Of a DNA stretch of 7,192 nucleotides, positions 1-5,839 are shown in pieces. A program made the translations under genes and the position numbers. This DNA is from an uncultured Clostridia bacterium (GTDB lineage Bacteria; Bacillota; Clostridia; Christensenellales; UBA1242): assembly GCA_944377765.1 (NCBI GenBank), contig CALWFX010000084.1, positions 1 through 7,192 of the forward strand. Reading direction: 5' to 3'. Under the pieces are notes generated by a model. It worked only from the letters and a program-made list of their open reading frames with translations. It made no database searches and was not told the DNA's origin. How positions within the stretch are numbered: position 1 is the stretch's first letter; every line of letters starts with the position of its first letter.

Positions 1-81
1 ATTAAAGAGTTCAGTTTTAAGTTCTTTAAGTCTTGCGTTTAACTGTTCAAGAGAAAGAGTTTTGATTTCTTCATTCTTCAT
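1..81 (-). CDS. rpmC: 50S ribosomal protein L29, N-terminal part (runs off left edge)
   Basis: Only the first 27 codons are in the window. They read MKNEEIKTLSLEQL followed by an amphipathic helix (NARLKELKTELFN), which matches the start of L29, a small two-helix protein of about 65 residues that sits near the exit of the 50S peptide tunnel. The ATG at 81-79 is in a different frame from rplP and overlaps its end by 11 bp. An upstream AAGGTGGTG inside rplP can serve as ribosome binding site. A second ATG at 74-72 is in the wrong frame for this protein. Position directly after rplP is the canonical S10-operon order, and rpsQ would be expected next beyond the edge. Identity is secure from sequence start plus context, but the C-terminal half is not visible. 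Confidence 0.93.
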   Translation of the reverse strand, partial: MKNEEIKTLSLEQLNARLKELKTELFN

Positions 82-511
82 TCTTCTCACCACCTTCGTT
101 TATTTCTTCTTTCTTAATAAACTTAACTTTGCAAGGAAGTTTGTGCCCAGCAAGACGAAGAGCCTCACGAGCAGTTTCTTCACTTACTCCTTCAATTTCA
201 AAAAGGACTCTGCCAGGTTTTACAACAGCAACCCAGAACTCTGGATTACCTTTACCTGAACCCATACGAGTTTCAGCAGGTTTTTTTGTTACTGGCTTAT
301 CTGGGAAAATCTTAATCCAAACTTTACCGCCACGCTTGATGTAACGAGTAAGAGCAATACGAGCAGCTTCAATTTGGTTAGATTTAATCCAACAAGGTTC
401 TGTGGCAATGATACCGAAAGAACCATAAGTAAGAGTGTTACCTCTTGTGGCTTTACCAGTCATTCTACCACGCATAACCTTTCTTCTTTTAACTCTTTTT
501 GGCATTAACAT
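71..511 (-). CDS. rplP: 50S ribosomal protein L16
   Basis: L16 helps organise the A-site region of the 50S subunit and is needed for late assembly. The chosen start gives 146 aa beginning MLMPKRVKRRKVMRGRM, the near-universal L16 N-terminus. The frame is open to 571, but that adds 20 residues overlapping rpsC with no family match. The ATG at 511-509 shares its A with the rpsC stop (TAATG) and has AAGGAGGG about 8 nt upstream. Family blocks follow: GKATRGNTLTYGSFG near residue 20, EPCWIKSNQIEAAR, then ETRMGSGKGNPEFWVAVVKP mid-protein and EALRLAGHKLP. The tail (KKEEINEGGEKNEE) is acidic and slightly longer than usual, and its coding sequence overlaps the rpmC start. It ends on TGA, which shows TGA is a stop in this organism. 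Confidence 0.97.
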   Translation of the reverse strand: MLMPKRVKRRKVMRGRMTGKATRGNTLTYGSFGIIATEPCWIKSNQIEAARIALTRYIKRGGKVWIKIFPDKPVTKKPAETRMGSGKGNPEFWVAVVKPGRVLFEIEGVSEETAREALRLAGHKLPCKVKFIKKEEINEGGEKNEE

Positions 512-1176
512 TATTCTTGCCCTCCTTTGTCGGATTTGGCTTGTAAAATTTCGCCCTTGAAGATCCAGCATTTAACGCCAAGTTTGCCATAGTTTGTGTA
601 AGCAGCAGAAACACCATAATCAATATCTGCTCTTAAAGTGTGAAGTGGAAGAGAACCTTCCATATACTTTTCAGTTCTACCGATTGTATTTGCTCCATCA
701 ATAACACCACTTACTTGAACTTTGCATCCCTTCGCTCCAGCCTTCATAACTCTTTGGATGGCTTGTTTTAATGCTCTTCTCCATTGAACACGCTTTTCAA
801 GTTGTTGAGCAATTGAATCTGCAACAAGTTGAGCGTCAAGGTCTGGTTTTTTAATTTCCTTAACATTGATAATAAGGTTTTTAACTGGACGAACAATTTT
901 TCCAAGTTCTTTTTTAATTTGTTCAATACCTGCACCTTTTGTTCCGATAATCATACCAGGTTTTCCAGTGTAGATATTAACAATAAGTTTTGTTTCTGTT
1001 CTTTCAATTTCAACTTTTGAAACGCCAGAAGCAGAATGTTTTTTGTTAAAATATTCACGAATATCGTGGTCTTCCTTAATGTTTTTGGCAAAATCTTGTT
1101 TGTTAGCAAACCAAGTTGATTGCCAATCTTTATTTATTCCAAGTCTAAGACCAATTGGATTAACTTTTTGCCCCAT
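511..1176 (-). CDS. rpsC: 30S ribosomal protein S3
   Basis: S3 lies at the mRNA entry channel of the 30S head. At 221 aa it has usual length. MGQKVNPIGLRLG is the standard start. A type II KH domain covers roughly residues 38-106, with the GxxG loop at IIGTKG (77-81 region). The basic patch WRRALK (R133, R134, K137) aligns with the E. coli residues implicated in ribosomal helicase activity. The C-terminal domain has LPLHTLRADIDYG and YGKLGVKCWIFKGEI. Oddity: the block usually reading SGRLGGAEIAR is SGVIDGANTIGR here (about 156-167), a marked departure from consensus in an otherwise normal S3. Its ATG overlaps the rplV stop (TAATG), with AAGGAGG about 7 nt upstream. Confidence 0.98.
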   Translation of the reverse strand: MGQKVNPIGLRLGINKDWQSTWFANKQDFAKNIKEDHDIREYFNKKHSASGVSKVEIERTETKLIVNIYTGKPGMIIGTKGAGIEQIKKELGKIVRPVKNLIINVKEIKKPDLDAQLVADSIAQQLEKRVQWRRALKQAIQRVMKAGAKGCKVQVSGVIDGANTIGRTEKYMEGSLPLHTLRADIDYGVSAAYTNYGKLGVKCWIFKGEILQAKSDKGGQE

Positions 1177-1571
1177 TATTTTGCCTCCTTCATTTCGTCA
1201 AGCACGATTGTGATATGACAACTTCTCTTCAAAATGTGGTCAACTCTGCCTCTACCTCTAAAGTTTACTCTTTTCATCATAGGACCAGGAGTTGTGTAGC
1301 ATTCTGCAACATATAAGTTGTCAGATGAAAGTCCTTTGTTGTTTTCAGCATTAGCGATTGCACTTTTAAGAACTTTCAAACTTTCGCTTGCACCTTTTTG
1401 TGGCATATAACTTAAAATTGCCACTGCTTCATTAACTTTTTTACCTCTTATGTTGTCAAGAACAATTCTAACCTTTGAAGAACTCATGCGAATGTCTTTT
1501 GCAACAGCATAAGGACGGTTATCTTTATTAGCAGCTCTTTTTTCTGCTTTTTGTCTAATTCTTGTAGCCAT
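1176..1571 (-). CDS. rplV: 50S ribosomal protein L22
   Basis: L22 binds 23S rRNA and extends a beta-hairpin into the peptide exit tunnel. The 131-aa product is longer than the roughly 110 aa of E. coli because of a basic N-terminal extension (MATRIRQKAEKRAANKDNRP), common in Clostridia-type L22. Core motifs are AKDIRMSSSKVRIVLDNIRGK, LKSAIANAENNKGL and LYVAECYTTPGPMMKR, ending SCHITIVLDE. The tunnel-hairpin segment is NFRGRGRVDHILKR, where many bacteria have an RPRAxGRA-type sequence, so the tip region is somewhat divergent. The ribosome binding site is GAGAGGTG, 4 nt before ATG. The stop overlaps rpsC, and rpsS lies 11 bp upstream. Confidence 0.97.
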   Translation of the reverse strand: MATRIRQKAEKRAANKDNRPYAVAKDIRMSSSKVRIVLDNIRGKKVNEAVAILSYMPQKGASESLKVLKSAIANAENNKGLSSDNLYVAECYTTPGPMMKRVNFRGRGRVDHILKRSCHITIVLDEMKEAK

Positions 1572-1582
1572 CTTTCACCTCT

Positions 1583-1861
1583 CTATCTATTTTGTGCAGT
1601 CTTTTTCTGACCTGCATGACCTTTAAAAGTTCTAGTTAAAGAGAATTCGCCAAGTTTATGACCAACCATATCTGCTGTGCAATATACAGGGATATGTTTT
1701 TTGCCATTGTGAACTGCGAAAGTGAAACCAACAAATTCTGGATAGATAGTTGAGCTTCTTGACCAAGTTTTGATAGGTTTTTTAACGCCACTTTCAGTCA
1801 TTTCAAGAACTTTCTTCATAAGTCTTGGACTAACATAAGGCTGTTTAATTTCTTTACTCAT
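1583..1861 (-). CDS. rpsS: 30S ribosomal protein S19
   Basis: S19 sits in the 30S head beside S13 and contributes to the intersubunit bridge and A-site tRNA contacts. The 92-aa length is normal for the family. Recognisable blocks are the basic N-terminal stretch, IKTWSRSSTIYPEFVGFTFAVHNGKKHIPV (about 30-59), then DMVGHKLGEFSLTRTFKGHAG near the C-terminus. ATG is at 1861-1859 with AAGGAG about 7 nt upstream. It stops on TAG, unlike most of its neighbours, which use TAA. Gaps of 11 bp on both sides place it tightly between rplB and rplV. Confidence 0.98.
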   Translation of the reverse strand: MSKEIKQPYVSPRLMKKVLEMTESGVKKPIKTWSRSSTIYPEFVGFTFAVHNGKKHIPVYCTADMVGHKLGEFSLTRTFKGHAGQKKTAQNR

Positions 1862-1872
1862 CTCACTTCTCC

Positions 1873-2700
1873 TTAATTAATTCTCTTAACCATTAAACGG
1901 TTAGATTTATTCTTTTTCTTTCTTGTCTTATAGCCAAGTGCTGGTTTACCCCAAGGTGTAACAGGAGTTGCCATACCAACAGGGCTCTTACCTTCACCAC
2001 CACCATGTGGGTGATCGTTAGGGTTCATAACAACACCACGAACTGTTGGACGAACGCCCATATGTCTTTTTCTTCCCGCTTTTCCAAGAGAAACAAGTTC
2101 ATGGTCAACATTGCCAACTGTTCCAATTGTAGCACGGCAAGTTAAAAGAACTTTTCTCATTTCTCCGCTTGGAAGACGAAGTGTTGCATATTTTCCTTCT
2201 TTTGCCATAAGTTGAACTTCAGCACCAGCAGAACGAGCAAGTTGTCCGCCTTTCTTTGGTTCAAGTTCAATATTATGGATTAAAGAACCAACTGGAATGT
2301 CTGAAATTGGAAGATTGTTACCAACTCTAATTTCAACATTTGAACCGCTCATCAAAACATCGCCAACTTTAAGTCCAACTGGAGCAATGATGTATCTCTT
2401 TTCTCCATCTTTATATGAAAGAAGAGCAATGTAAGCAGTTCTGTTTGGGTCGTATTCAATTCCAACAACTTTTGCTGGGATATTGTCTTTATTTCTTTTA
2501 AAGTCAATAATACGATATTTTTGTCTGTTACCGCCACCCTTGTGACGAACTGTAAGTCTGCCTTGTGCATTTCTGCCTGCGTGTTTTTTCTTAACAGCAA
2601 GGAGAGATTTTTCAGGTTCAAACTTTGTTATTTCACTGCCATCAAGTTTTGTGTAAAATCTTCTTCCGGCAGATGTTGGATTACTTTTAATTATAGCCAT
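1873..2700 (-). CDS. rplB: 50S ribosomal protein L2
   Basis: L2 is a core 23S rRNA binding protein required for subunit association and peptidyl-transferase centre assembly. It is 275 aa, the usual length. The N-terminal OB-like domain includes HAGRNAQGRLTVRHKGGG (around 40-57) and RIIDFKRNKDNIPAKV. The middle SH3-like part has GSLIHNIELEPKKGGQLARSAG. The C-terminal signature DHPHGGGEGK falls at 229-238 and holds the conserved histidine near position 230 (E. coli His229). GMATPVTPWGKPALGYKTR follows. ATG at 2700-2698 is preceded by AGGAGG about 7 nt away, placed in the 12-bp gap after the rplW stop. Confidence 0.99.
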   Translation of the reverse strand: MAIIKSNPTSAGRRFYTKLDGSEITKFEPEKSLLAVKKKHAGRNAQGRLTVRHKGGGNRQKYRIIDFKRNKDNIPAKVVGIEYDPNRTAYIALLSYKDGEKRYIIAPVGLKVGDVLMSGSNVEIRVGNNLPISDIPVGSLIHNIELEPKKGGQLARSAGAEVQLMAKEGKYATLRLPSGEMRKVLLTCRATIGTVGNVDHELVSLGKAGRKRHMGVRPTVRGVVMNPNDHPHGGGEGKSPVGMATPVTPWGKPALGYKTRKKKNKSNRLMVKRIN

Positions 2701-2712
2701 TTTCTCCTCCTA

Positions 2713-3015
2713 TTAAGATAAGCTTTCAAAGAAGGCAATAGGTTTAGATTTTTCAGTCAAAGTAACAATTGCTTTTTTATAATCGCTTGTTTTACCAACT
2801 GTTCTGCCTTGCTTTGTGTTTTGCGACTTTTTATGACCTTTAACATTAACTGTGTTAACTTTTGCAACTTCAACTTTAAACATTTCTTCAACTGCATGAG
2901 CAATTTGAACTTTGTTTGCATTTTTGTTAACAACAAATGTGTATGTCTTGTTTTGAATTCCACTATAACTCTTTTCCGTAAGTAGTGGTCTTACGATAAT
3001 TTCGTTTGCTTCCAT
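2713..3015 (-). CDS. rplW: 50S ribosomal protein L23
   Basis: L23 forms part of the rim of the polypeptide exit tunnel and is the docking site for trigger factor and SRP. The 100-aa length is typical. The N-terminus IIVRPLLTEKSY is the standard L23 signature, followed by TYTFVVNKNANKVQIAHAVEEMFKVEVAKVNTVNVKGHKK and the basic extended loop around residues 62-80 (KSQNTKQGRTVGKTSDYKK). Its ATG overlaps the rplD stop as TAATG, and GGAGG lies inside the rplD C-terminal codons about 10 nt upstream, so translation is probably coupled to rplD. Confidence 0.97.
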   Translation of the reverse strand: MEANEIIVRPLLTEKSYSGIQNKTYTFVVNKNANKVQIAHAVEEMFKVEVAKVNTVNVKGHKKSQNTKQGRTVGKTSDYKKAIVTLTEKSKPIAFFESLS

Positions 3016-3638
3016 TATGCGTTAGCCTCCTCTAAATATTTAATTGCAGATTCAGTCAAAACAACATTTTTGCTTGCAACAACATCATAAACATTCAAAA
3101 GTTCAACATTAACAGTGTCAAGTGTTGGAATGTTAGCAACTGCTTTAAGTTCTTTATCAGAATTGTCAGCATTAACAACTAACACATTACCCTTAAAGTT
3201 GAATGCGTCAAGGAATTTTTGAGCATCTTTTGTTTTTGCAGAAGCAATTTCAAATTTGTCAAGAACTGTGATTTCTTTGTCAGCAAGTTTAGCACTAAGT
3301 GCACTAAGAAGAGCAGTTCTTTTTGCTTGTTTATTGACTTTCTTAGAAAAATCTCTTGGCTTTGGAGCAAAAACAACTCCACCGCCTGTCCATTGTGGTC
3401 CTTTTGTTGAACCTTGTCTTGCGCGACCTGTTCCTTTTTGTCTCCAAGGTTTAGCCGCATGACCTCTAACTTCACTTCTTGTTAATGTGCTTTTTGTGCC
3501 TTGTCTTTGATTAGCATTATAAGCAACAATAACTTCATGAATAAGGCCTTCGTTATACTCATTTCCGAAGATGCTGTCTTTTAATGTTTTTGTTCCAACT
3601 TCTTCGGCATTCATGTTATATACTTTAACTTTTGCCAT
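3015..3638 (-). CDS. rplD: 50S ribosomal protein L4
   Basis: L4 is an early 50S assembly protein whose long loop reaches into the exit tunnel. At 207 aa it has normal length. The loop spans roughly residues 43-95 and carries the family blocks RSEVRGHAAKPWRQKGTGRAR, GPQWTGGGVVFAPKPRDF and KKVNKQAKRTALLSALSAK. In gammaproteobacteria L4 is also the feedback repressor of this operon; whether it does so here is unknown, but the structured leader upstream of rpsJ makes the question relevant. The ribosome binding site is AAGGAG with ATG at 3638-3636, 11 bp after the rplC stop. The stop overlaps rplW. Confidence 0.98.
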   Translation of the reverse strand: MAKVKVYNMNAEEVGTKTLKDSIFGNEYNEGLIHEVIVAYNANQRQGTKSTLTRSEVRGHAAKPWRQKGTGRARQGSTKGPQWTGGGVVFAPKPRDFSKKVNKQAKRTALLSALSAKLADKEITVLDKFEIASAKTKDAQKFLDAFNFKGNVLVVNADNSDKELKAVANIPTLDTVNVELLNVYDVVASKNVVLTESAIKYLEEANA

Positions 3639-3649
3639 TTTCCCGCTCC

Positions 3650-4276
3650 TTATTTAGCCTTAACAGATTCTCTGATTGTAAGGATAGCACCCTTATTTCC
3701 AGGAACATTACCTGTAATTAAAAGTAAGTTTCTGTCTGCATCGACTTTAACAATTTCCAAGTTTTGAATGGTAACTTTTTCATTTCCGTATTGTCCAGCC
3801 ATGTGTTTATTTTTAAAAACACGAGATGGTGAAGAGTTAGCACTCATTGAACCAACTTCTCTATGCACAGGTCCAGTACCATGTGTCATTTTAAGTCTAT
3901 GTTGATTCCATCTTTTGATAACGCCAGTAAAACCATGTCCTTTTGTGATACCAGAAACATCAACTTTGTCGCTCTCCTTAAAAATGTTTGCTTTAACTTC
4001 GCTTCCAATTTCAAGGTCGCCATCAAGGTCAAGTTCTTTAACAACCTTCATAGGTTCAACCTTTGCTTTATCAAACACACCCTTCATAGGTTTTGTGACA
4101 TTTTTTGTTTTCTTATCAAATGCCACAACATATGTGTTGTATCCATCAGTTTCAACGGTTTTCTTTTGAATTACAATGTTTGGACCTGCTTCAACAACAG
4201 TAACAGGAATAACTCTACCGTCTTCGGCAAAGACTTGTGTCATGCCAATTTTTCTTCCGATAATTGCTTTACTCAC
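3650..4276 (-). CDS. rplC: 50S ribosomal protein L3 (GTG start)
   Basis: L3 is one of the first proteins to bind 23S rRNA and its central loop points toward the peptidyl-transferase centre. The 208-aa length is normal. The start codon is GTG (4276-4274), reading (M)SKAIIGRKIGMTQVF, the typical L3 N-terminus; it is the only non-ATG start in the operon here. AAGGAGG lies about 9 nt upstream. The core has SGITKGHGFTGVIKRW, KMTHGTGPVHREVGSMSANSSPSRVFKNKHMAG and YGNEKVTIQNLEIVKVDADRNLLLITGNVPG. It is separated from rpsJ by 14 bp and from rplD by 11 bp. Confidence 0.98.
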   Translation of the reverse strand: MSKAIIGRKIGMTQVFAEDGRVIPVTVVEAGPNIVIQKKTVETDGYNTYVVAFDKKTKNVTKPMKGVFDKAKVEPMKVVKELDLDGDLEIGSEVKANIFKESDKVDVSGITKGHGFTGVIKRWNQHRLKMTHGTGPVHREVGSMSANSSPSRVFKNKHMAGQYGNEKVTIQNLEIVKVDADRNLLLITGNVPGNKGAILTIRESVKAK

Positions 4277-4290
4277 TTCTCTTTACCTCC

Positions 4291-4599
4291 TTATAAACTG
4301 ATTTTAATCTCAACACCGGCAGGGAGTTCGAGTTTCATAAGAGCATCGATAGCCTTAGTGCTTGGATTGTAAATATCAATAAGTCTTTTGTGGGTTTTAC
4401 TTTCAAATTGTTCTATTGAATCTTTATAATTGTGTGGAGAACGAATCACAGTTACCACTTCTCTGTCTGTTGGAAGTGGGATTGGTCCAGAAACTTTTGC
4501 ACCATTCTTGCCAGCAGTTTCAATAATTCTTTTGCATGCTTTGTCAATAAGTGAATGTTCATAGGCCTTAAGTTTAATTCTCATTTTTTGTGTTGCCAT
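4291..4599 (-). CDS. rpsJ: 30S ribosomal protein S10 (NusE)
   Basis: S10 is a 30S head protein that also acts as NusE, pairing with NusB in transcription antitermination and bridging to NusG. The 102-aa length is typical. Signatures are KMRIKLKAYEHSLIDKACKRI, GAKVSGPIPLPT (about 33-44), RSPHNYKDSIEQFESKTHKRLIDI and the C-terminal LELPAGVEIKI. ATG at 4599-4597 is preceded by AGGAGGT at about 10 nt. It is the first gene of the operon, with its own promoter and a leader of about 260 nt upstream. Confidence 0.98.
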   Translation of the reverse strand: MATQKMRIKLKAYEHSLIDKACKRIIETAGKNGAKVSGPIPLPTDREVVTVIRSPHNYKDSIEQFESKTHKRLIDIYNPSTKAIDALMKLELPAGVEIKISL

Positions 4600-4859
4600 T
4601 TAATTTTTTACCTCCTGTCAATAGCACTCCGAAATGTTGCATTTTTAACAAACACGAAAAGTTTTTAAGTGAATCATATTTGTCCCACAACAACTATGGT
4701 TTTCTCAAACACTACCCCGCGTGTGTCACGCTGTTAGACTTAAAAAAATGTCATTTCGGTCACCTCAGCATCTATGGCTGAGATTTGGTCCGCACAAATT
4801 TTCTTACCACTGCTTGATTAAGTGTAAGTAACCTTGTGTTTCACCCCATAAATAACAGC
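4600..4859 (-). ncRNA. structured 5' leader of the S10 operon (candidate cis-regulatory RNA)
   Basis: The roughly 260 nt between the predicted transcription start and rpsJ are less AT-rich than the flanking intergenic DNA and full of complementary segments. Read in the RNA sense, 4834-4838 (CACAA) pairs with 4793-4797 (TTGTG), enclosing CTTAC/GTAAG (4824-4828 with 4803-4807). A 6-bp hairpin CTCAGC/GCTGAG spans 4764-4782 with a 7-nt loop. A 5-bp hairpin GCGTG/CACGC with triloop spans 4719-4731. GTTT/AAAC with a GAGA loop lies just after it. A long-range helix pairs CCGAAATG (4752-4759) with CATTTCGG (4629-4636), continuing as CATTTTT (4744-4750) with AAAAATG (4640-4646). A run of seven T follows the second hairpin but without an adjacent GC stem. 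I infer r-protein autoregulation or attenuation; the pairings were found by eye and the family is not recognised. Confidence 0.6.
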
Positions 4860-4865
4860 AAACAT

Positions 4866-4895
4866 ATTATAGCAAAGAGATATGAACATTGTCAA
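4866..4895 (-). promoter_or_regulatory. sigma-A promoter of the S10 operon
   Basis: On the minus strand TTGACA (4895-4890) and TATAAT (4871-4866) are both perfect consensus hexamers, separated by 18 bp. The predicted transcription start is near 4859. The DNA just upstream of the -35 (about 4896-4945) is rich in A and T tracts, as in UP elements of strong ribosomal promoters. It faces rpsJ with no other gene between them. Confidence 0.88.
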
Positions 4896-5141
4896 CACTT
4901 TTTTAAAAGTTTTTCACAACTTCTTAAATTTATTTTTTTAACATGTAAAATCAAATTTGTATTATTATATAATATAAATATCATTATTAAATATCTTTTC
5001 ATATATATTAGTTCAAAAGCAATATATATCAACTTTTCAACTTTACTGCCAATTAAACAATTCCTTAAATTTAATCTTTTTTGCGTCAATATTTTTCTTG
5101 TTTAAGTTTATTATAAAAAGAGTAAAAAAACATAATAAAAC
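4896..5141. other. AT-rich intergenic region with no convincing gene
   Basis: This stretch is almost entirely A and T. Short open frames occur on both strands (4836-5105 plus, 4892-5089 minus), but they lack good ribosome binding sites and overlap the S10 promoter or leader. The part next to 4896 probably serves as UP-element-like DNA for the S10 promoter. I see no RNA gene, mobile-element end or phased repeat in the rest. Confidence 0.6.
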
Positions 5142-5178
5142 AAAAAACGCAATTTTTTCTAATAAAAATGCGTTTTTT
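5142..5178. terminator. symmetric intrinsic terminator hairpin
   Basis: AAAAAACGCA (5142-5151) is perfectly complementary to TGCGTTTTTT (5169-5178). Past one bulged A, a further TTTTT/AAAAA pairing can extend the stem to a TCTAAT loop. The A-run and T-run make it usable on either strand. No plus-strand gene lies upstream in the window, so its most likely job is on the minus strand, ending transcripts coming from the 5221-5294 element or reading through from the regulator gene before they reach the S10 promoter. Confidence 0.72.
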
Positions 5179-5220
5179 CTTAAATTTTTGTTGTTTTTTG
5201 ATATTTTTTAAATGATTACT

Positions 5221-5294
5221 CCTTTTTTAAAAGTCCCATTATAGGGCTGTTAAAACTGCTTCCGCAGTTGCACCATGAAATGGTGTCCGCAAGG
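5221..5294. other. compact multi-hairpin element, identity unknown (possible small RNA or repeat)
   Basis: A 74-bp island of higher GC in AT-rich DNA carries consecutive perfect hairpins. AACTGC-TTCC-GCAGTT lies at 5254-5269; on the minus strand its loop reads GGAA, a GNRA tetraloop. CACCAT-GAA-ATGGTG lies at 5271-5285. A weaker stem pairs AGTCC (5232-5236) with GGGCT (5244-5248), better on the plus strand because of a G-U pair. The ends CCTT (5221-5224) and AAGG (5291-5294) are complementary, which would close a multibranch fold. TCCGCA occurs twice (5261-5266, 5286-5291). On the minus strand it sits between two terminators, which would suit an independent transcript ending at 5142. No clear promoter is seen and I do not recognise the family, so a repeat element is equally possible. 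Confidence 0.45.
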
Positions 5295-5300
5295 TTATTA

Positions 5301-5335
5301 CATAAAAATAAAAGCATGACTTTTTCATCATGCTT
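5301..5335 (-). terminator. intrinsic terminator after the Xre-type regulator gene
   Basis: AAGCATGA (5312-5319) pairs perfectly with TCATGCTT (5328-5335) around an 8-nt loop. On the minus strand the stem is followed by a T-rich tail (TTTTATTTTTATG, ending at 5301). It lies 80 bp downstream of the regulator stop codon. On the plus strand the tail is CTTCT, so it should work mainly in the minus direction. Confidence 0.78.
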
Positions 5336-5414
5336 CTTCTAACTTTCAAATTATTTTTTCATTATTTTTCCAGTGAATTAATTTCATGGTAAAGAAATGA
5401 AAATAAAACTTTTA

Positions 5415-5726
5415 TCAATCTTCTTTTCTAAGTAATGTTGCAATAGCAAGTTTCTTTTCATTTGATAAGTTTTTCATTGATTTTATTAACTCCATATCTT
5501 GTTTATATGTGTTTATGTCGTGGTAAAAGAATTGCTCTTCACTTATTCCACAAGCATCAATAATATTTAAAAGTGCTTCAAGACTTGGCAGAAAGTCTTT
5601 TCCATTTTCAAGTCTATTTATATATCCCTTATTTAGTCCAGCAAGTTCGGAGAGTGCTTTTGCTGAAAGCCCCGCATTATGCCTTGCTATTCCTATTCTC
5701 TCTATTATCTCTTCTCTACTTAACAT
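5415..5726 (-). CDS. small Xre/Cro-type helix-turn-helix transcriptional regulator
   Basis: This 103-aa protein has an HTH_3 (Cro/CI-like) DNA-binding domain over about residues 6-67: IGIARHNAGLSAKALSELAG contains the first helices. NKGYINRLENGKDFLPSLEALLNI contains the recognition helix, with the typical Y-I-N-R-L-E-N-G pattern at 35-42. It closes with ACGISEEQFF. The remaining 36 residues are a charged helical tail (KQDMELIKSMKNLSNEKKLAIATLLRKED), perhaps for dimerisation; there is no peptidase, sensor or membrane domain. ATG is at 5726-5724 with CGAGG about 5 nt upstream. The end is TGA immediately followed in frame by TAA. It is divergent from the membrane protein at 5890 and likely autoregulates through the inverted repeat in the shared gap. 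The exact target is unknown. Confidence 0.92.
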   Translation of the reverse strand: MLSREEIIERIGIARHNAGLSAKALSELAGLNKGYINRLENGKDFLPSLEALLNIIDACGISEEQFFYHDINTYKQDMELIKSMKNLSNEKKLAIATLLRKED

Positions 5727-5737
5727 AAAAACCTCGG

Positions 5738-5764
5738 ATTTAATTTAATATCAATTAAATTATA
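5738..5764 (-). promoter_or_regulatory. regulator gene -10 box overlapping an inverted-repeat candidate operator
   Basis: ATTTAATT (5738-5745) and AATTAAAT (5753-5760) form a perfect 8-bp inverted repeat with a 7-bp spacer. On the minus strand TATAAT at 5764-5759 matches the -10 consensus and abuts this repeat, so a start near 5752 would fall inside it. No good -35 is visible 16-18 bp upstream. Placement about 12 bp before the regulator start codon fits autorepression. The site is all A and T in an AT-rich gap, so chance symmetry remains possible. Confidence 0.42.
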
Positions 5765-5839
5765 TGCGTTTTTATGTGGTAACTATGCTCACATTCCAAA
5801 TCAAAAATAAAATTATTACTACAATGTATGCGATTTTAT
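5763..5839. repeat. 13-bp direct repeat pair in the divergent gap
   Basis: TATGCGTTTTTAT (5763-5775) and TATGCGATTTTAT (5827-5839) match at 12 of 13 positions and start 64 bp apart, close to six helical turns. One copy lies by the regulator -10 box and the other just before the putative -35 of the plus-strand gene. The pair could be binding sites for the Xre-type protein, linking control of both genes. This is inferred from position only. Confidence 0.4.

Noticed and set aside
71..73. Possible Mollicutes-type reassignment of TGA to Trp
   Set aside because: rplP ends on TGA at the expected length, no in-frame TGA occurs inside any r-protein, and Trp is always TGG.
512..571. Upstream extension of the rplP frame, giving a 166-residue protein
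   Set aside because: The extra 20 residues overlap the end of rpsC and do not match L16, whereas MLMPKRVK at 511 is the family start with a good ribosome binding site.
3863..4372. 169-codon plus-strand open frame antisense to rplC and rpsJ
   Set aside because: It is the reverse of well-identified ribosomal genes; its composition (Phe, Asn, Cys rich) reflects the opposite strand and it has no family match.
4742..4790. T-box or classic intrinsic attenuator in the S10 leader
   Set aside because: No T-box AGGGTGGNACCGCG-type motif is present, and the seven-T run is separated from the nearest GC stem by about 15 nt.
4650..4849. Very short open frames in the S10 leader (for example ATG GGG TGA near 4849, or a 10-codon frame at about 4677)
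   Set aside because: None has a convincing ribosome binding site, so a leader-peptide mechanism is not supported.
4892..5089. 65-codon minus-strand open frame upstream of the S10 operon
   Set aside because: It starts with TTG without a ribosome binding site, is low complexity, and its end overlaps the S10 -35 box.
4836..5105. 89-codon plus-strand open frame
   Set aside because: It crosses the S10 promoter and leader, is Phe/Ile/Lys rich as expected from AT-rich noncoding DNA, and has no ribosome binding site.
4896..5233. Shared 13-nt ACTTTTAAAAAAG near the S10 promoter (about 4896-4908) and at 5221-5233
   Set aside because: Low-complexity A/T sequence; a 13-nt match of this composition is plausible by chance in DNA this AT-rich.
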